Shown: positions 53,676 through 62,530, numbered from the stretch's first letter. The stretch: DNA of 64,000 bases from Alistipes megaguti (GCF_900604385.1 NZ_LR027382.1:1401001-1465000), one strand, 5' to 3'. Notes: generated from the letters alone by a model not told the origin. Translations and numbers: made by a program.

Positions 53676-55109
53676 ATGATCTTCAGAATAGATAAGAATG
53701 CAATCGTCTCGGCAGCAGCGCGGTTCATGCTGCTGCTGGCCGTGGCGATGGTGGCCTGCTCGGAGGAGATTCAGCTCCCGGGCGGCGATACGGCGGGATG
53801 GAACGAAACGGATCGCAGTTTCGGCTATCTGCGGCGTTCGGATGCTTCGCAGAGCGTCTCGTCGGTAGAGGTCTACGACGGAAAGGCCGTCGTGGAATTC
53901 CAGTTCGGTCTGACGGGCAATCCCCGCAAGGCCGTGGATGCGAGCCTCGAGCTCGACCCCTCTCTGCTCGAAAGCTACAACGAGGAGCAGGGGACCGATT
54001 ACGAACTTTTCCCCGCAGAGCTGCTCTCGATCGAGGACGACGGACAGTTGGTTGTCGCTCCCGGCAAACGGCCCCATCCGATGGCGGTGACGCTTCGTAC
54101 GGACGAGCGGGTGGATCCCGCCGTGGAGTATGCCGTGCCGCTGCGTGCGAGTGTCTCAACCGACGGGGTGGCCATGGATGAAGGCGCCGACTGGCATCTG
54201 CTTGTCGTGCGCAACGGCGGCGCCCGTCCCGATGGCGCCAAGGAGAGCGGCATACGGACGATTGTCTATGTCGAGGTCAACGACTGCTCGCCGCTCAATG
54301 CTGCCCAGTATACGCTGAAAAACAGCGGCAAGCCCATCGTCGATATCGTCAACATCTTCGCGGCGAACATCAACTACGATGCCGTCTCGAAGCGGGCCTA
54401 CATCCATATGAACGAGAATGTGACCCATGTTCTCGAAAATCGGGAGACCTACATCGCTCCGCTGCAGCGTTTGGGCATCAAGGTCTGCCTCTCGATTCTG
54501 GGCAACCACACCGATGTGGGACCGGCAAACCTTTCGGCCGCGCAGGCGGCCGACTTTGCGGCCCAGCTGCGCAGCGTGGTTGACGCCTATGGGCTCGACG
54601 GCATTGACTTCGACGACGAGTATGCCAGCTACTACGAGGATTCGAACTGGACTGCTCCCGAGGGTCTTGAGGAGCCGTCGGCCGCCAATTACGCGCGTCT
54701 GTGCTACGAGGTCAAGCGCGCCATGCCCGATAAACTGCTGACCGTATACCATGTCGGCCGTTACTTGAACTTCAGCGAGCGGATCGGCGGCATGACTCCC
54801 GGCGATTTTGTCGACTACGCCTACTATTCGATGTACGGCAATACGCTGTTGGACGGCTGGGAGAATTTCCTGGGCATGGAGAAGTCGCAGTGGGGCCCCT
54901 TCCCGTACGACATCTCGATCACGAGCGGCGCCTCGAACCAGATCCCGAGCGAACTGCGCATGCGTCAGCTCCGCAACGACGGCTATGGCGTCAATCTGCT
55001 CTACAACATGCGCCCCTACGACTATACGGAGATGTTCGGCATGATGGCGACGGAGCTCTACGACGACGAGATCCTCTTCACCGGCGAACTCTTCTCCAAG
55101 GACTGGTAG
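53676..55109 (+). CDS. GH18 endo-beta-N-acetylglucosaminidase lipoprotein (EndoH/EndoBT-like)
   Basis: 477 residues, lipoprotein signal AVAMVAC (Cys24). An N-terminal DUF1735 domain (about 40-170) precedes a GH18 barrel (about 190-470). The catalytic motif DGIDFDDEY has Asp308, Asp311, Asp313 and Glu315 in place, the same as EndoH-type enzymes. These cut the chitobiose core of N-glycans between two GlcNAc residues and release the glycan from the protein. It is the only active-looking glycosidase in the locus, so it sets the likely substrate. Confidence 0.93.
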   Translation: MIFRIDKNAIVSAAARFMLLLAVAMVACSEEIQLPGGDTAGWNETDRSFGYLRRSDASQSVSSVEVYDGKAVVEFQFGLTGNPRKAVDASLELDPSLLESYNEEQGTDYELFPAELLSIEDDGQLVVAPGKRPHPMAVTLRTDERVDPAVEYAVPLRASVSTDGVAMDEGADWHLLVVRNGGARPDGAKESGIRTIVYVEVNDCSPLNAAQYTLKNSGKPIVDIVNIFAANINYDAVSKRAYIHMNENVTHVLENRETYIAPLQRLGIKVCLSILGNHTDVGPANLSAAQAADFAAQLRSVVDAYGLDGIDFDDEYASYYEDSNWTAPEGLEEPSAANYARLCYEVKRAMPDKLLTVYHVGRYLNFSERIGGMTPGDFVDYAYYSMYGNTLLDGWENFLGMEKSQWGPFPYDISITSGASNQIPSELRMRQLRNDGYGVNLLYNMRPYDYTEMFGMMATELYDDEILFTGELFSKDW

Positions 55110-55134
55110 TAATGACCTAAAACTGCGAATCACA

Positions 55135-56616
55135 ATGAAAAGATGGATATTTTTCCTGGCCGCGGCGCTTCTGGCCACCGCCTGCGGCAACGATGACACG
55201 GAGGTCGTCAACGACAACGGCGACCGGGTGGAGATCGACTGTACGGAGCTGAATTTCAAGGCGGCGGGCGAATCGTTCGACGTCACGGTTCAGTCGGAGG
55301 GCGAGTGGCGGCTCGCCGGCCGCAAAACTTGGTGCCACCCCTCGGTGGAGCGCGGCCAGAACGGCGATGTAGTCACCTTCACGGCCGATCCCAATTCCGG
55401 TTACGACCTGCGCAGCGAAACCTTCACGTTCGTCTGCGGCAGCCGCACGGTCGATCTGACCGTCAGCCAGCAGCCGAGCAGTTTGTTCGATGCAGGGTCA
55501 CAGCGCGAGTTCGGATTCGGACCCGAGGGCGGCGACGTGACGCTGGTCGTAGCGTCGAATCTCGACTATACGTACCGCGTCGAGAGCGAGACTCCTTGGC
55601 TGGTGGACCACAATGGCGACCTGACACGCGGCGTATCGGAGGATTGGCTTTACTTCGAGGTACCGGCCAACGACACCTACGGGCCGCGTGAGGCGCGGAT
55701 CATCTTTGAGGCCGAAGGGATGGAGCCGGTGACGATCGATGTCTCTCAAGAGCAGAATGCCGGGATCCGTCTTACGCCCGACCGCTTCGAGTTCCAGGAC
55801 ATTGAGGCGCATCGGATCGAGGTCAAGGTGCTGGCCAATGTCCCCTATACGATCGACATTCCCGAGACGTGCGACTGGGTGACGCTCGTCGAACAGCCCG
55901 GAACACGGGCGCTGGAGTCCAAAGTCCTGACCTTCGATGTGGCGGCCGGCAAGTCGTCGCGCAACGTCACGGTGACCTTCCGGCAGACGGACGGTGACCT
56001 GGAGGCTTCGCTCTTCATCAGCCAGTTCAACCCCAATGCGCAGCTCGTCGAGATCCCCGATGCCAACTTCCGCGATGCGCTGTTCAGCGAAGGCTTCATC
56101 CTCGATGCCTCGAGCACCTCGTGCGAACTGACCGAGGTCGGCCTGGCCGCCACCTCGATCGACTTCATCCCGGGATGCCAGATCGCCGATCTGACCGGTA
56201 TCGAGGCGTTCGAGAATCTCGAAACGCTCTATTGCGCCATGAACCAGATCACGCATCTGGATCTGAGCAAAAACCTGGCACTGCAGACCGTCGTGATGTC
56301 CTACAACCCGCTCGAGGAGATCATCCTCGGGGATGTGAACCTCACGACGCTGAGCCTGTCGCGCAGCCTGATGACGCAGGGGTATCCGACGATCTACTCC
56401 AGCGGCGTGCGGGTGTCGTCGTCGAAACTCCAGACCGTCGACGTGTCGAACAACTCCCAGCTGACGCTGCTCGACGTCTCGGATTGTCCGGCCCTGACCA
56501 CGGTGAAGGCCCGCAACTGCAAGTACGGCAAGATGGTCATCAGGATGCGTCGTGCGCAGGAAGGGACCGTGTCGGTGGACAAGGACTATACGGCCAAGAT
56601 CGAATATGTCGATTGA
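55135..56616 (+). CDS. BACON-domain and leucine-rich-repeat lipoprotein
   Basis: 493 residues, lipoprotein signal LLATAC (Cys17). Three BACON-like beta domains (about 33-115, 122-212, 218-300) are followed by a leucine-rich-repeat-like region (about 305-470; FENLETLYCAMNQITHLDLSKN, LQTVDVSNNSQLTLLDVSDC). No catalytic motif. BACON domains are thought to bind mucin or glycoprotein; a surface-recognition role in the locus is inferred. Last gene of the locus. Confidence 0.85.
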   Translation: MKRWIFFLAAALLATACGNDDTEVVNDNGDRVEIDCTELNFKAAGESFDVTVQSEGEWRLAGRKTWCHPSVERGQNGDVVTFTADPNSGYDLRSETFTFVCGSRTVDLTVSQQPSSLFDAGSQREFGFGPEGGDVTLVVASNLDYTYRVESETPWLVDHNGDLTRGVSEDWLYFEVPANDTYGPREARIIFEAEGMEPVTIDVSQEQNAGIRLTPDRFEFQDIEAHRIEVKVLANVPYTIDIPETCDWVTLVEQPGTRALESKVLTFDVAAGKSSRNVTVTFRQTDGDLEASLFISQFNPNAQLVEIPDANFRDALFSEGFILDASSTSCELTEVGLAATSIDFIPGCQIADLTGIEAFENLETLYCAMNQITHLDLSKNLALQTVVMSYNPLEEIILGDVNLTTLSLSRSLMTQGYPTIYSSGVRVSSSKLQTVDVSNNSQLTLLDVSDCPALTTVKARNCKYGKMVIRMRRAQEGTVSVDKDYTAKIEYVD

Positions 56617-56654
56617 TCCCGACAGGTTCCCGCAGAACTGACCGGAGACGGCAG

Positions 56655-56684
56655 AGGCCGGCCCATTGCAGGGCCGGCCTTTTT
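56655..56684 (+). terminator. Terminator of SusCD locus 2
   Basis: AGGCCGGCCC pairs with GGGCCGGCCT around a short loop, followed by five T; 39 bases after the last stop of the locus. Confidence 0.9.
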
Positions 56685-56786
56685 CGTGATATTGGCCGGT
56701 GGTGGCGGCTACCGGCTGTCGGTGTCTGGATGCGGCGGGCCGCGGTGTGGAGAGGAACCCGCTGCGGCTGCTGCGGTCGCAGCGGC

Positions 56787-57935
56787 TCAGACCTTGACCA
56801 CCAGCAGTTCGTTCCAGTCCGTTGTGTAGCGCGGCGAGAGGTGCTCGCGGTTCATGCGGAAGGGCTCGGTCCCCTGGGCTGCCACGACAATCGTACCTTT
56901 CCCGTGGGTTTTGTTCATCGAATCGAGAACATCCATCAGCCGGGCGTGCTTTTCCCGATCCAGCGGCGAAAACAGCGAACCCTGCTGTTCGGAGGCCAGG
57001 GTAATCTGCGAAAGGATCACGCCCGCCTTCTTGTATCCATAGCCCGGCTGAAAGACCTGCCGCAGGGCAATGCGGGCCTGTCGCACAATTTCAAGTGTAC
57101 TGTCGGTTGACTCCGGCAACAATTGAAGGCTCGTCTCATAGCGCTGGGGCTGATCCTCACGGTGGCGGTTCGTGAAGAGGTAGCTTTGCACCTCGCCGCA
57201 GACCGATCCCTCACCCCGCAACTTCTCCGCGCACATCGACGCAAACTCCGCGACGATCGGATCCAGTTCCTCAAGCGCATAGATCTCGTGAGGAAAACTG
57301 CGCGAGATGGTGATCTGCTGCTTGCGCGGCGGCATTTGTTCAAAGGTGATGCATTCGACGCCCTGCAATTCGCTCCAGGTGCGAAGACCCACAACCCCCA
57401 TGCGGGCACGAACCCACTCCTGCGGTAGATCGACAAACTGCTGCGCTGTACAGAGCCCCATGCGATCGAACATCTTCCCATAGCGACGGCCTATGCCCCA
57501 GACATCCTGCAAGGGAAATTTCCGCAAAACCTTGGCTATATCCTCCGGTCGATGCATGTAACAGCAGCCGTTCAGTTTGGGATATTGTTTAGCCAACTTC
57601 GAGGCTATCTTGGCGAGGGTCTTTGTCGGGGCAATGCCGATGCTGACCGGAATTCCAACGTTGCGGCGGATGGTGCGGCCGATCGAACGGCCGAACTCGT
57701 CGAGCGGCTCGGCCATACCCCGCAGGTCGAAAAAGGCCTCGTCGATCGAGTAAACCTCGATGCCGGGAACCAGCGAGCGAAGTGTTGCCATCACACGACG
57801 CGACAAATCTCCGTACAAAGCAAAGTTTGCCGAAAACACAGTCACCTGACCGCGCTCTATCAGCGACCGAACCTGATAAAACGGCTGGCCCATGCCAACA
57901 CCGAGAGCCTTGGCTTCGTTCGAACGAGCAATGAT
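56787..57935 (-). CDS. umuC: DNA polymerase V catalytic subunit UmuC, 3' exon (residues 37-418)
   Basis: 382 codons continue the UmuC sequence after a group II intron: IIARSNEAKALGVGMGQPF, catalytic SIDEAFFDL, helix-hairpin-helix and little-finger region. Y-family translesion polymerase of the SOS response. The first base of the exon is 57935, directly next to the intron's terminal AC. Read with the 36-codon 5' exon at 60291-60398 it gives a 418-residue protein, close to the usual 420-odd residues. Starting at the ATG at 57893 gives a truncated protein that lacks the N-terminal catalytic Asp. The CDS is functional only if the intron splices. Confidence 0.92.
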   Translation of the reverse strand: MIARSNEAKALGVGMGQPFYQVRSLIERGQVTVFSANFALYGDLSRRVMATLRSLVPGIEVYSIDEAFFDLRGMAEPLDEFGRSIGRTIRRNVGIPVSIGIAPTKTLAKIASKLAKQYPKLNGCCYMHRPEDIAKVLRKFPLQDVWGIGRRYGKMFDRMGLCTAQQFVDLPQEWVRARMGVVGLRTWSELQGVECITFEQMPPRKQQITISRSFPHEIYALEELDPIVAEFASMCAEKLRGEGSVCGEVQSYLFTNRHREDQPQRYETSLQLLPESTDSTLEIVRQARIALRQVFQPGYGYKKAGVILSQITLASEQQGSLFSPLDREKHARLMDVLDSMNKTHGKGTIVVAAQGTEPFRMNREHLSPRYTTDWNELLVVKV

Positions 57936-57977
57936 GTTATGGTCAGTCGGGAGATCACTCTCCCGACTGCCACTTCA
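57936..57977 (-). ncRNA. Group II intron domain VI
   Basis: Follows domain V directly. The stem GTCGGGAG/CTCCCGAC is clear, and the A-rich side near the 3' end can supply the branch-point adenosine. The last bases ACC-ATAAC end the intron. Confidence 0.8.
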
Positions 57978-58011
57978 GAACCGTGCGTGAGACTTTCACC
58001 TCACACGGCTC
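57978..58011 (-). ncRNA. Group II intron domain V
   Basis: 34 nt reading GAGCCGTGTGAGG, loop GTGAAAGT, then the complementary arm ending ACGGTTC. This is the catalytic heart of the ribozyme and is near-canonical. The stop codon of the intron protein lies inside it. Confidence 0.92.
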
Positions 58012-59725
58012 CTCGTTGTATTCCGCTACCGCGAGCTTCATAACTGCCATCGATCGTTGTTTTCTGATCGTGGCAATGGCGATGAAGCAACTGACAGTTA
58101 CGCAAATCATTCTTTCCTCCCACTATTTTAGGTAACAAATGATCTTCTTCTATCAAATCCATTGCCGTAAACGACAACCCACAATACGCACATCTGAAGT
58201 TTTGCCGTTTAAGTAGCGCCGACCTTCGTGACGTGAGGCCGCCATATTTACCGAGTCGTTTGCCCCAGTAAATCCAATCTCCGTCAAACGGAGAACGGTT
58301 CCCTTTTACTTTCACATGACGGACAACGGGTGTCGAACTATGGTACTGTAATTTAACCTCTTTTCGAGTTTCAAATCGCCATCGTCCCTTTTCGAGTCTC
58401 CAATATTTACGGACAATCCGTTTCTTGTGTTTACCTCCATGGCGGCGGGTAGCCCAGCGGTATAAACTTTTGAATAACAGAAAATCCATGCGGGAATAGA
58501 CGTCTTTCGATACCTGTCCTGCATAATATAGCGACCATCCGCGTATTACGGAATTCAATTCGTGTATAAGTGATTCCTGTGGAGATGCCCGTTGCCGGTA
58601 AATAATCTCCTTCATACGCTGATAGTGTCGCGTTTGGGATTTCTTCGAGGGTTTGATGATCGTCTTATACCCCAGAGGATTGCCACGCTGATCCGTTCCG
58701 GTATGAGTACGTCCGACAGGGAACTGCCTTACGGTCACTCCGAGAAAATCAAAGCCAGGCTTACTGTCGTCTATTGGATGCAAGGTGTGTACTAATCGTG
58801 TTTTGGACGGTTTCATCGCCAGTCCGATTTCTGCCAACCACTCATCCAACAATTTACGGCATTGTTCAAGTACCTCTCGGTCTTGGTGTATCACCACAAA
58901 ATCATCGGCATAACGGATAAACGTGATCTTCTGACTGAATTTGCCATTTCCGATCCTCCTAATCTTGAATATTCGTCCGAGATATTCTTCCATTCCGTGC
59001 AGGGCAATATTTGCAAGTAAAGGAGAAATAACCCCACCTTGCGGTGTCCCGGCTTCGGTTTCGGAAAATACATCGGATTCAAGTATCCCGGCTTTCAGCC
59101 ACCCTTTAATCATTTGACGGAATAAAGGTATTGTATTGACCTTATCCAATAATTTTTGGTGGTTTATCCTGTCGAAACACTTTTCAATATCAGCATCGAG
59201 GACCCATTTCGCACGTTGATTTATGCAGTTGAATATGGCTGCGATCGCATCTTGTGCCGACCGCCCGGGGCGGAAACCATAGCTGTTTGGCTCGAATCTC
59301 GCTTCCCATTCTGGTTCCAGAGCGAGTTTCAGAAGCGCCTGAAGCACTCTGTCTCGCATAACCGGAATGCCGAGAGGACGCTTTTCGGTCGAGTTCGGTT
59401 TGGGTATCCATACCCTGCGTAGCGGTTTGGCGCGATGATGCAGACCGAGTTCTTCGGATAGCCTCATGCGCTGTTTGCCGGTCAGATATTTTACACCATC
59501 CACTCCGGCGGTTTTCGCACCGTGGTTATCCTGAGTTACTTTCCGTATTGCCAATAGCTTGGCATAACGGGATTTGATAAGAAGCTTTTGAAGTTTGTGC
59601 ACCTGATAGATGTCATCGCGTTGGGATGCCTTGTAAATCCTCTTTTGCAGTTTGAAAACACACCTTTCGATTTTACTCCAAGGCAATGTTTTCCATTCAT
59701 ACATCGGATGTGTATCCGTGTTCAT
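58001..59725 (-). CDS. ltrA: Group II intron reverse transcriptase/maturase with HNH endonuclease
   Basis: 574 residues. RT domain (about 60-330): KRPLGIP, SYGFRPGRSAQDAI, GTPQGGVISPLLANI and YADD at 272-275 (the polymerase site). Maturase X region about 360-470 (RGWSLYYAGQVSKDV). HNH endonuclease at about 512-558: CAYCG, EEDHLLPK, NCQLLHRHCHDQK. All key residues are intact, so the element can probably splice and retrohome. Its last codons run into domain V. Confidence 0.95.
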   Translation of the reverse strand: MNTDTHPMYEWKTLPWSKIERCVFKLQKRIYKASQRDDIYQVHKLQKLLIKSRYAKLLAIRKVTQDNHGAKTAGVDGVKYLTGKQRMRLSEELGLHHRAKPLRRVWIPKPNSTEKRPLGIPVMRDRVLQALLKLALEPEWEARFEPNSYGFRPGRSAQDAIAAIFNCINQRAKWVLDADIEKCFDRINHQKLLDKVNTIPLFRQMIKGWLKAGILESDVFSETEAGTPQGGVISPLLANIALHGMEEYLGRIFKIRRIGNGKFSQKITFIRYADDFVVIHQDREVLEQCRKLLDEWLAEIGLAMKPSKTRLVHTLHPIDDSKPGFDFLGVTVRQFPVGRTHTGTDQRGNPLGYKTIIKPSKKSQTRHYQRMKEIIYRQRASPQESLIHELNSVIRGWSLYYAGQVSKDVYSRMDFLLFKSLYRWATRRHGGKHKKRIVRKYWRLEKGRWRFETRKEVKLQYHSSTPVVRHVKVKGNRSPFDGDWIYWGKRLGKYGGLTSRRSALLKRQNFRCAYCGLSFTAMDLIEEDHLLPKIVGGKNDLRNCQLLHRHCHDQKTTIDGSYEARGSGIQRGAV

Positions 59726-60290
59726 CGTTTTAACTGGTACTTGATAGATTTATGAAAACACAACGGGGGTACGTCTGCATATCCTGCGGCTTTCCCGCAA
59801 GCGTTAGCTTCTTACCCCATCCTCCCTTGCGCCGGTATATGGCTGGCTACCTACTGCCAAGGGCAGAACCGACGCATGGTTAACTTGTTCCGACAATCTG
59901 TTTTGACGAAAGGTTAGCGTCCCACTGTTCACCGGATCGCCGTGTGGATGAGCGACTGTAATCGGTCATGCAATTATCACAGTCCAGCGATCGTTCCCAT
60001 TTTGGGCAAGCCTGATATTCCGGGTAGGCTTGGTCAACGTATCGATGATTATATGGATTCAGCATTCTTACGCATACTTTCACACTTGCGGGGATCGTCG
60101 TCCGGATTACGCCTTACCCGCTTTCATTCCCGCTTCACCGATACAGGTTGCCATCCTGTACCAATGGGGAAAGTGTTTTCGTCCGCTCATCAAGACGATA
60201 GAGAATCGCACTCTACACCAGATTATCAGTTATTCATCAACCAGAGTCGATAAACGCCTGCTTATCTGTTTCACAGGCAACAAGTCGCAC
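59726..60290 (-). ncRNA. Group II intron 5' ribozyme region (domains I-III)
   Basis: 565 bases between the intron 5' end and the start of the intron protein, with no supported reading frame. Consistent with the length of domains I to III plus the start of IV; I cannot draw the pairings reliably by eye. Confidence 0.7.
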
Positions 60291-60398
60291 GCAGCCGTCG
60301 TTGTTCGAGAGCACCACGACGGGACGTCCCACGAGATCAGGCCGGAAGAGCCGCTCGCAGGAGGCGTAGAAGTTGTTACAGTCGCAGAGCCCGTACAT
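60291..60398 (-). CDS. umuC: UmuC, 5' exon (residues 1-36)
   Basis: 36 codons starting MYGLCDCNNFYASCERLF with the catalytic Asp of DCNNFY (Asp6), ending in SNNDGC. The next base (60290) is the first of the group II intron. Six bases separate it from the umuD stop. The next residues in other UmuC proteins are (V/I)(I/V)ARSNEAK, which are found at the beginning of the 3' exon. Confidence 0.92.
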
Positions 60399-60404
60399 GG
60401 TTGC

Positions 60405-60845
60405 CTATTTGAAGGTTTTGATGACGTGGCGGACGACGCCCCAGATCTGGAAGTCGTTGGCGGCATCCACGCGAATCGGTTGGCATTTCGGGTTTGAGGG
60501 CATGAGCCAGGCGCAACCCTTCTCGAGCCGCACGCGCTTGACCGTAAACTCCCCGTCGACGTAGCAGACGGCGATACAGCCGTCATAAGGGGCCACCGAG
60601 CGATCGACGATGAGCAGGTCGCCATCGCCGATGCCGTCCCCGGCCATGCTGTCGCCCGAGACGCGCACGAAGAAGGTCGAGGCGGGGTTGTGGACAAACT
60701 CCCGATTCAAATCCAGCGGAGCATCGAGAAAGTCGTCGGCTGGCGAAGGAAAGCCGGCCTTCACCTCGCCGCCCGCCACGGGGATCTCCTGCCGGGTGGA
60801 GAGATCCGGCGCATGAAAAGTGAGTTTTTCGATCTTGTTGTCCAT
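60405..60845 (-). CDS. umuD: UmuD, LexA-like self-cleaving protein (S24)
   Basis: 146 residues. Cleavage site Ala30-Gly31 in VKAGFPSPADD, nucleophile Ser66 (GDSMAGDGI) and Lys103 (FTVKRV), matching the UmuD/LexA Ser-Lys dyad. Self-cleavage, stimulated by RecA filaments, gives UmuD', the partner of UmuC in polymerase V. Only 6 bases separate it from the umuC start. A minus-strand TACTTTCG at 60876-60883 is a possible -7 element; no SOS box can be recognised. Confidence 0.93.
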   Translation of the reverse strand: MDNKIEKLTFHAPDLSTRQEIPVAGGEVKAGFPSPADDFLDAPLDLNREFVHNPASTFFVRVSGDSMAGDGIGDGDLLIVDRSVAPYDGCIAVCYVDGEFTVKRVRLEKGCAWLMPSNPKCQPIRVDAANDFQIWGVVRHVIKTFK

Positions 60846-61066
60846 CTCGTTGTGGGGGCGTGTCGTTTCGCTCCCCGAAAGTACGCAAAATTCCCATGCG
60901 AAGATCGCGCCGCATCGTTTTTCTTTTCCCGAAGACTTGCCGACAACCGGATCACAGCCTCGACTGGCGAGCCGGGACAGGATTCACGGTTTTGTAACGA
61001 GGCGTGCAAGCCGTTGACAATAGGTGCGTTGCCAGCTCCGAAGGTTGTTTCAGGAAAATCGGACGA

Positions 61067-61097
61067 TTTGGAGGATTCATTTTAATTCCTAAATTTG
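61067..61097 (+). promoter_or_regulatory. Promoter of the phosphodiester glycosidase gene
   Basis: TTTG at 61067-61070, 19-base spacer, TAAATTTG at 61090-61097. This perfect match excludes a start codon at 61095 and supports the ATG at 61128 or 61131. Confidence 0.85.
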
Positions 61098-61127
61098 TGG
61101 ACGTTAATATCCAAATCTTCAGCCATC

Positions 61128-61976
61128 ATGATGCGATTCTTCCTGGGAGCCCTGGCGCTCCTCTCCGTTTTTTCGATGCAGGCCCAGACTCCGGCGGACT
61201 CGGCAGCCCTGGCGTCGGCCGCCTGGCAGATTGCCGATCTGGGAAACGGCGCCGAAAGCCGCTATGCGCAAGTCGATCTTTTCGATTCGCGGCAGAGTAT
61301 TGCCGTGGTGAGCTACCCGCCGCGGCGTTTTAAGACCCGGATCCTCTGTCTTGAACGACGGGCCGAAATCACGAGTAAACTGGGCAGCGGGGCCGATGCC
61401 GATATTGCTGTCAACGGCGGCTATTTCAATGTCAAGACCTTCGAACCGGTGACCTTCGTCTGGAACGAGGGTCGGATCATGGGACGCACGACTCCCGAAG
61501 AGATGATGCGCACAAACGGAGTGGTGGCTTTCAAGGACCGGAAGGGACGTCGCATGGAGATCTTCCGCTGCGATACGGCCGACTATGACCGGGTCATGCG
61601 TCGTTACCGCTCGGCGCTGGCGGCCGGACCCGTGCTGGTGGCTGACGGTCGAGTGGTCGTTTATGATTCGGAGGACCCCTTCTATACGGGCCGTAATCCC
61701 CGGACGCTGATCGGAAAACGGGCGGACGGAACCGTCGTCATGGCAGTCATCGACGGCCGTTTCAAGGGACAGGCCGATGGCGTGACGATTGCCGAAGAGG
61801 CCTTTATCGCGCGGCAGTTGGGGCTGGTCGAGGCGCTGAATCTCGACGGCGGGGGTTCGTCGACCCTCTGGACCTCGCAGGAAGGGGTGCTCAACCATCC
61901 ATACGACAATCACCGTTTCGACCATGCCGGAGAACGCGGCGTGCCCAACTGCATTGTCGCTACCGGAATCCGTTAG
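61128..61976 (+). CDS. Secreted phosphodiester glycosidase-family protein (NAGPA-like)
   Basis: 282 residues, signal peptide to about 20 (SVFSMQAQ). The PF09992 domain shows DIAVNGGYFNVKTFEPVTF, SALAAGPVLVADGRVV, GRNPRTLIGKRADG and NLDGGGSSTLW, its hallmark stretches. The family includes the lysosomal uncovering enzyme that removes GlcNAc from a phosphodiester; bacterial members may hydrolyse sugar phosphodiesters in cell-wall polymers or glycans. A single gene with its own promoter and terminator. Confidence 0.9.
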   Translation: MMRFFLGALALLSVFSMQAQTPADSAALASAAWQIADLGNGAESRYAQVDLFDSRQSIAVVSYPPRRFKTRILCLERRAEITSKLGSGADADIAVNGGYFNVKTFEPVTFVWNEGRIMGRTTPEEMMRTNGVVAFKDRKGRRMEIFRCDTADYDRVMRRYRSALAAGPVLVADGRVVVYDSEDPFYTGRNPRTLIGKRADGTVVMAVIDGRFKGQADGVTIAEEAFIARQLGLVEALNLDGGGSSTLWTSQEGVLNHPYDNHRFDHAGERGVPNCIVATGIR

Positions 61977-62037
61977 CCGCCGATGCTGAATTGGCGATGT
62001 CGTCAAGCCGCTTTTTGAGGTTTTGAGATCGTATTGC

Positions 62038-62069
62038 AAAGGGGTGCAACTGGTTTGTACCCCTTTTTT
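62038..62069 (+). terminator. Terminator of the phosphodiester glycosidase gene
   Basis: AAAGGGGT pairs with ACCCCTTT around a 13-base loop and continues into a run of T, 62 bases after the stop. Confidence 0.85.
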
Positions 62070-62285
62070 ATTGCGGCCTCTTCCGCTTTTGATACGCGGT
62101 CGGACGACAGACGGAGGGAACCTTTTCCCAGATTCTCATTATATATATGTATACAGTTATACAGTCCTGATTTTGGCCTCTTCGTAGTCGATTTCATTTC
62201 TAAATTTTTTTCATAAGTAACTGCCTGACGGATAGGGATGTTGGAGATTTGGGTAAAAAGAGGGGCAAAAAAAGTGTGGAAAATA

Positions 62286-62318
62286 TTTGGAGGGGACGGG
62301 AAAAAGTGTTTATCTTTG
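62286..62318 (+). promoter_or_regulatory. rRNA promoter P1
   Basis: TTTG at 62286-62289, 21-base spacer, TATCTTTG at 62311-62318, followed by CACCCGC. It is one of three similar promoter units. Confidence 0.85.
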
Positions 62319-62412
62319 CACCCGCTTTGAGAGAGAGACGGCGGTTGCAGCCGCGGGATTTCGACCGAAGTGACGAGGTTCTGAGACGTTTTGACAAGAT
62401 CTTTCGAAAAGA

Positions 62413-62444
62413 TTTGGAAGATTCGGAAAAGGTTGTTACCTTTG
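62413..62444 (+). promoter_or_regulatory. rRNA promoter P2
   Basis: TTTG at 62413-62416, 20-base spacer, TACCTTTG at 62437-62444. Shares GATTTGGA and the GCAGCCCGC-like start region with the other two units. Confidence 0.8.
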
Positions 62445-62530
62445 CAGCCCGCAAGGAGGTCAGCGATGGCCGAGATGCGAGTGAGAGGGTTCTGGAAGTT
62501 TTCGAATCGAAAAGAAATCTTGAAAAAAGA

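Larger units (their letters stand above)
57936..60290 (-). mobile_element. Complete group II intron inserted in umuC
   Basis: 2355 bases. The 5' end on the minus strand is GTGCG, the group II consensus; the 3' end is ...AC after a domain VI hairpin. It contains an intron-encoded protein (58001-59725), domain V (57978-58011) and about 565 bases of 5' ribozyme domains (59726-60290). It has the same orientation as umuC and lies exactly between codons 36 and 37, so exact splicing restores the gene. Confidence 0.93.

Noticed and set aside
57936..60398. umuC considered as a pseudogene broken by an insertion
   Set aside because: The borders match group II splice sites exactly and the joined exons keep the frame, so the gene is better described as intron-containing.
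59942..60497. Short plus-strand frames in the region upstream of the intron protein
   Set aside because: They lie in the group II ribozyme and across the intron-exon border; no homology or signal.
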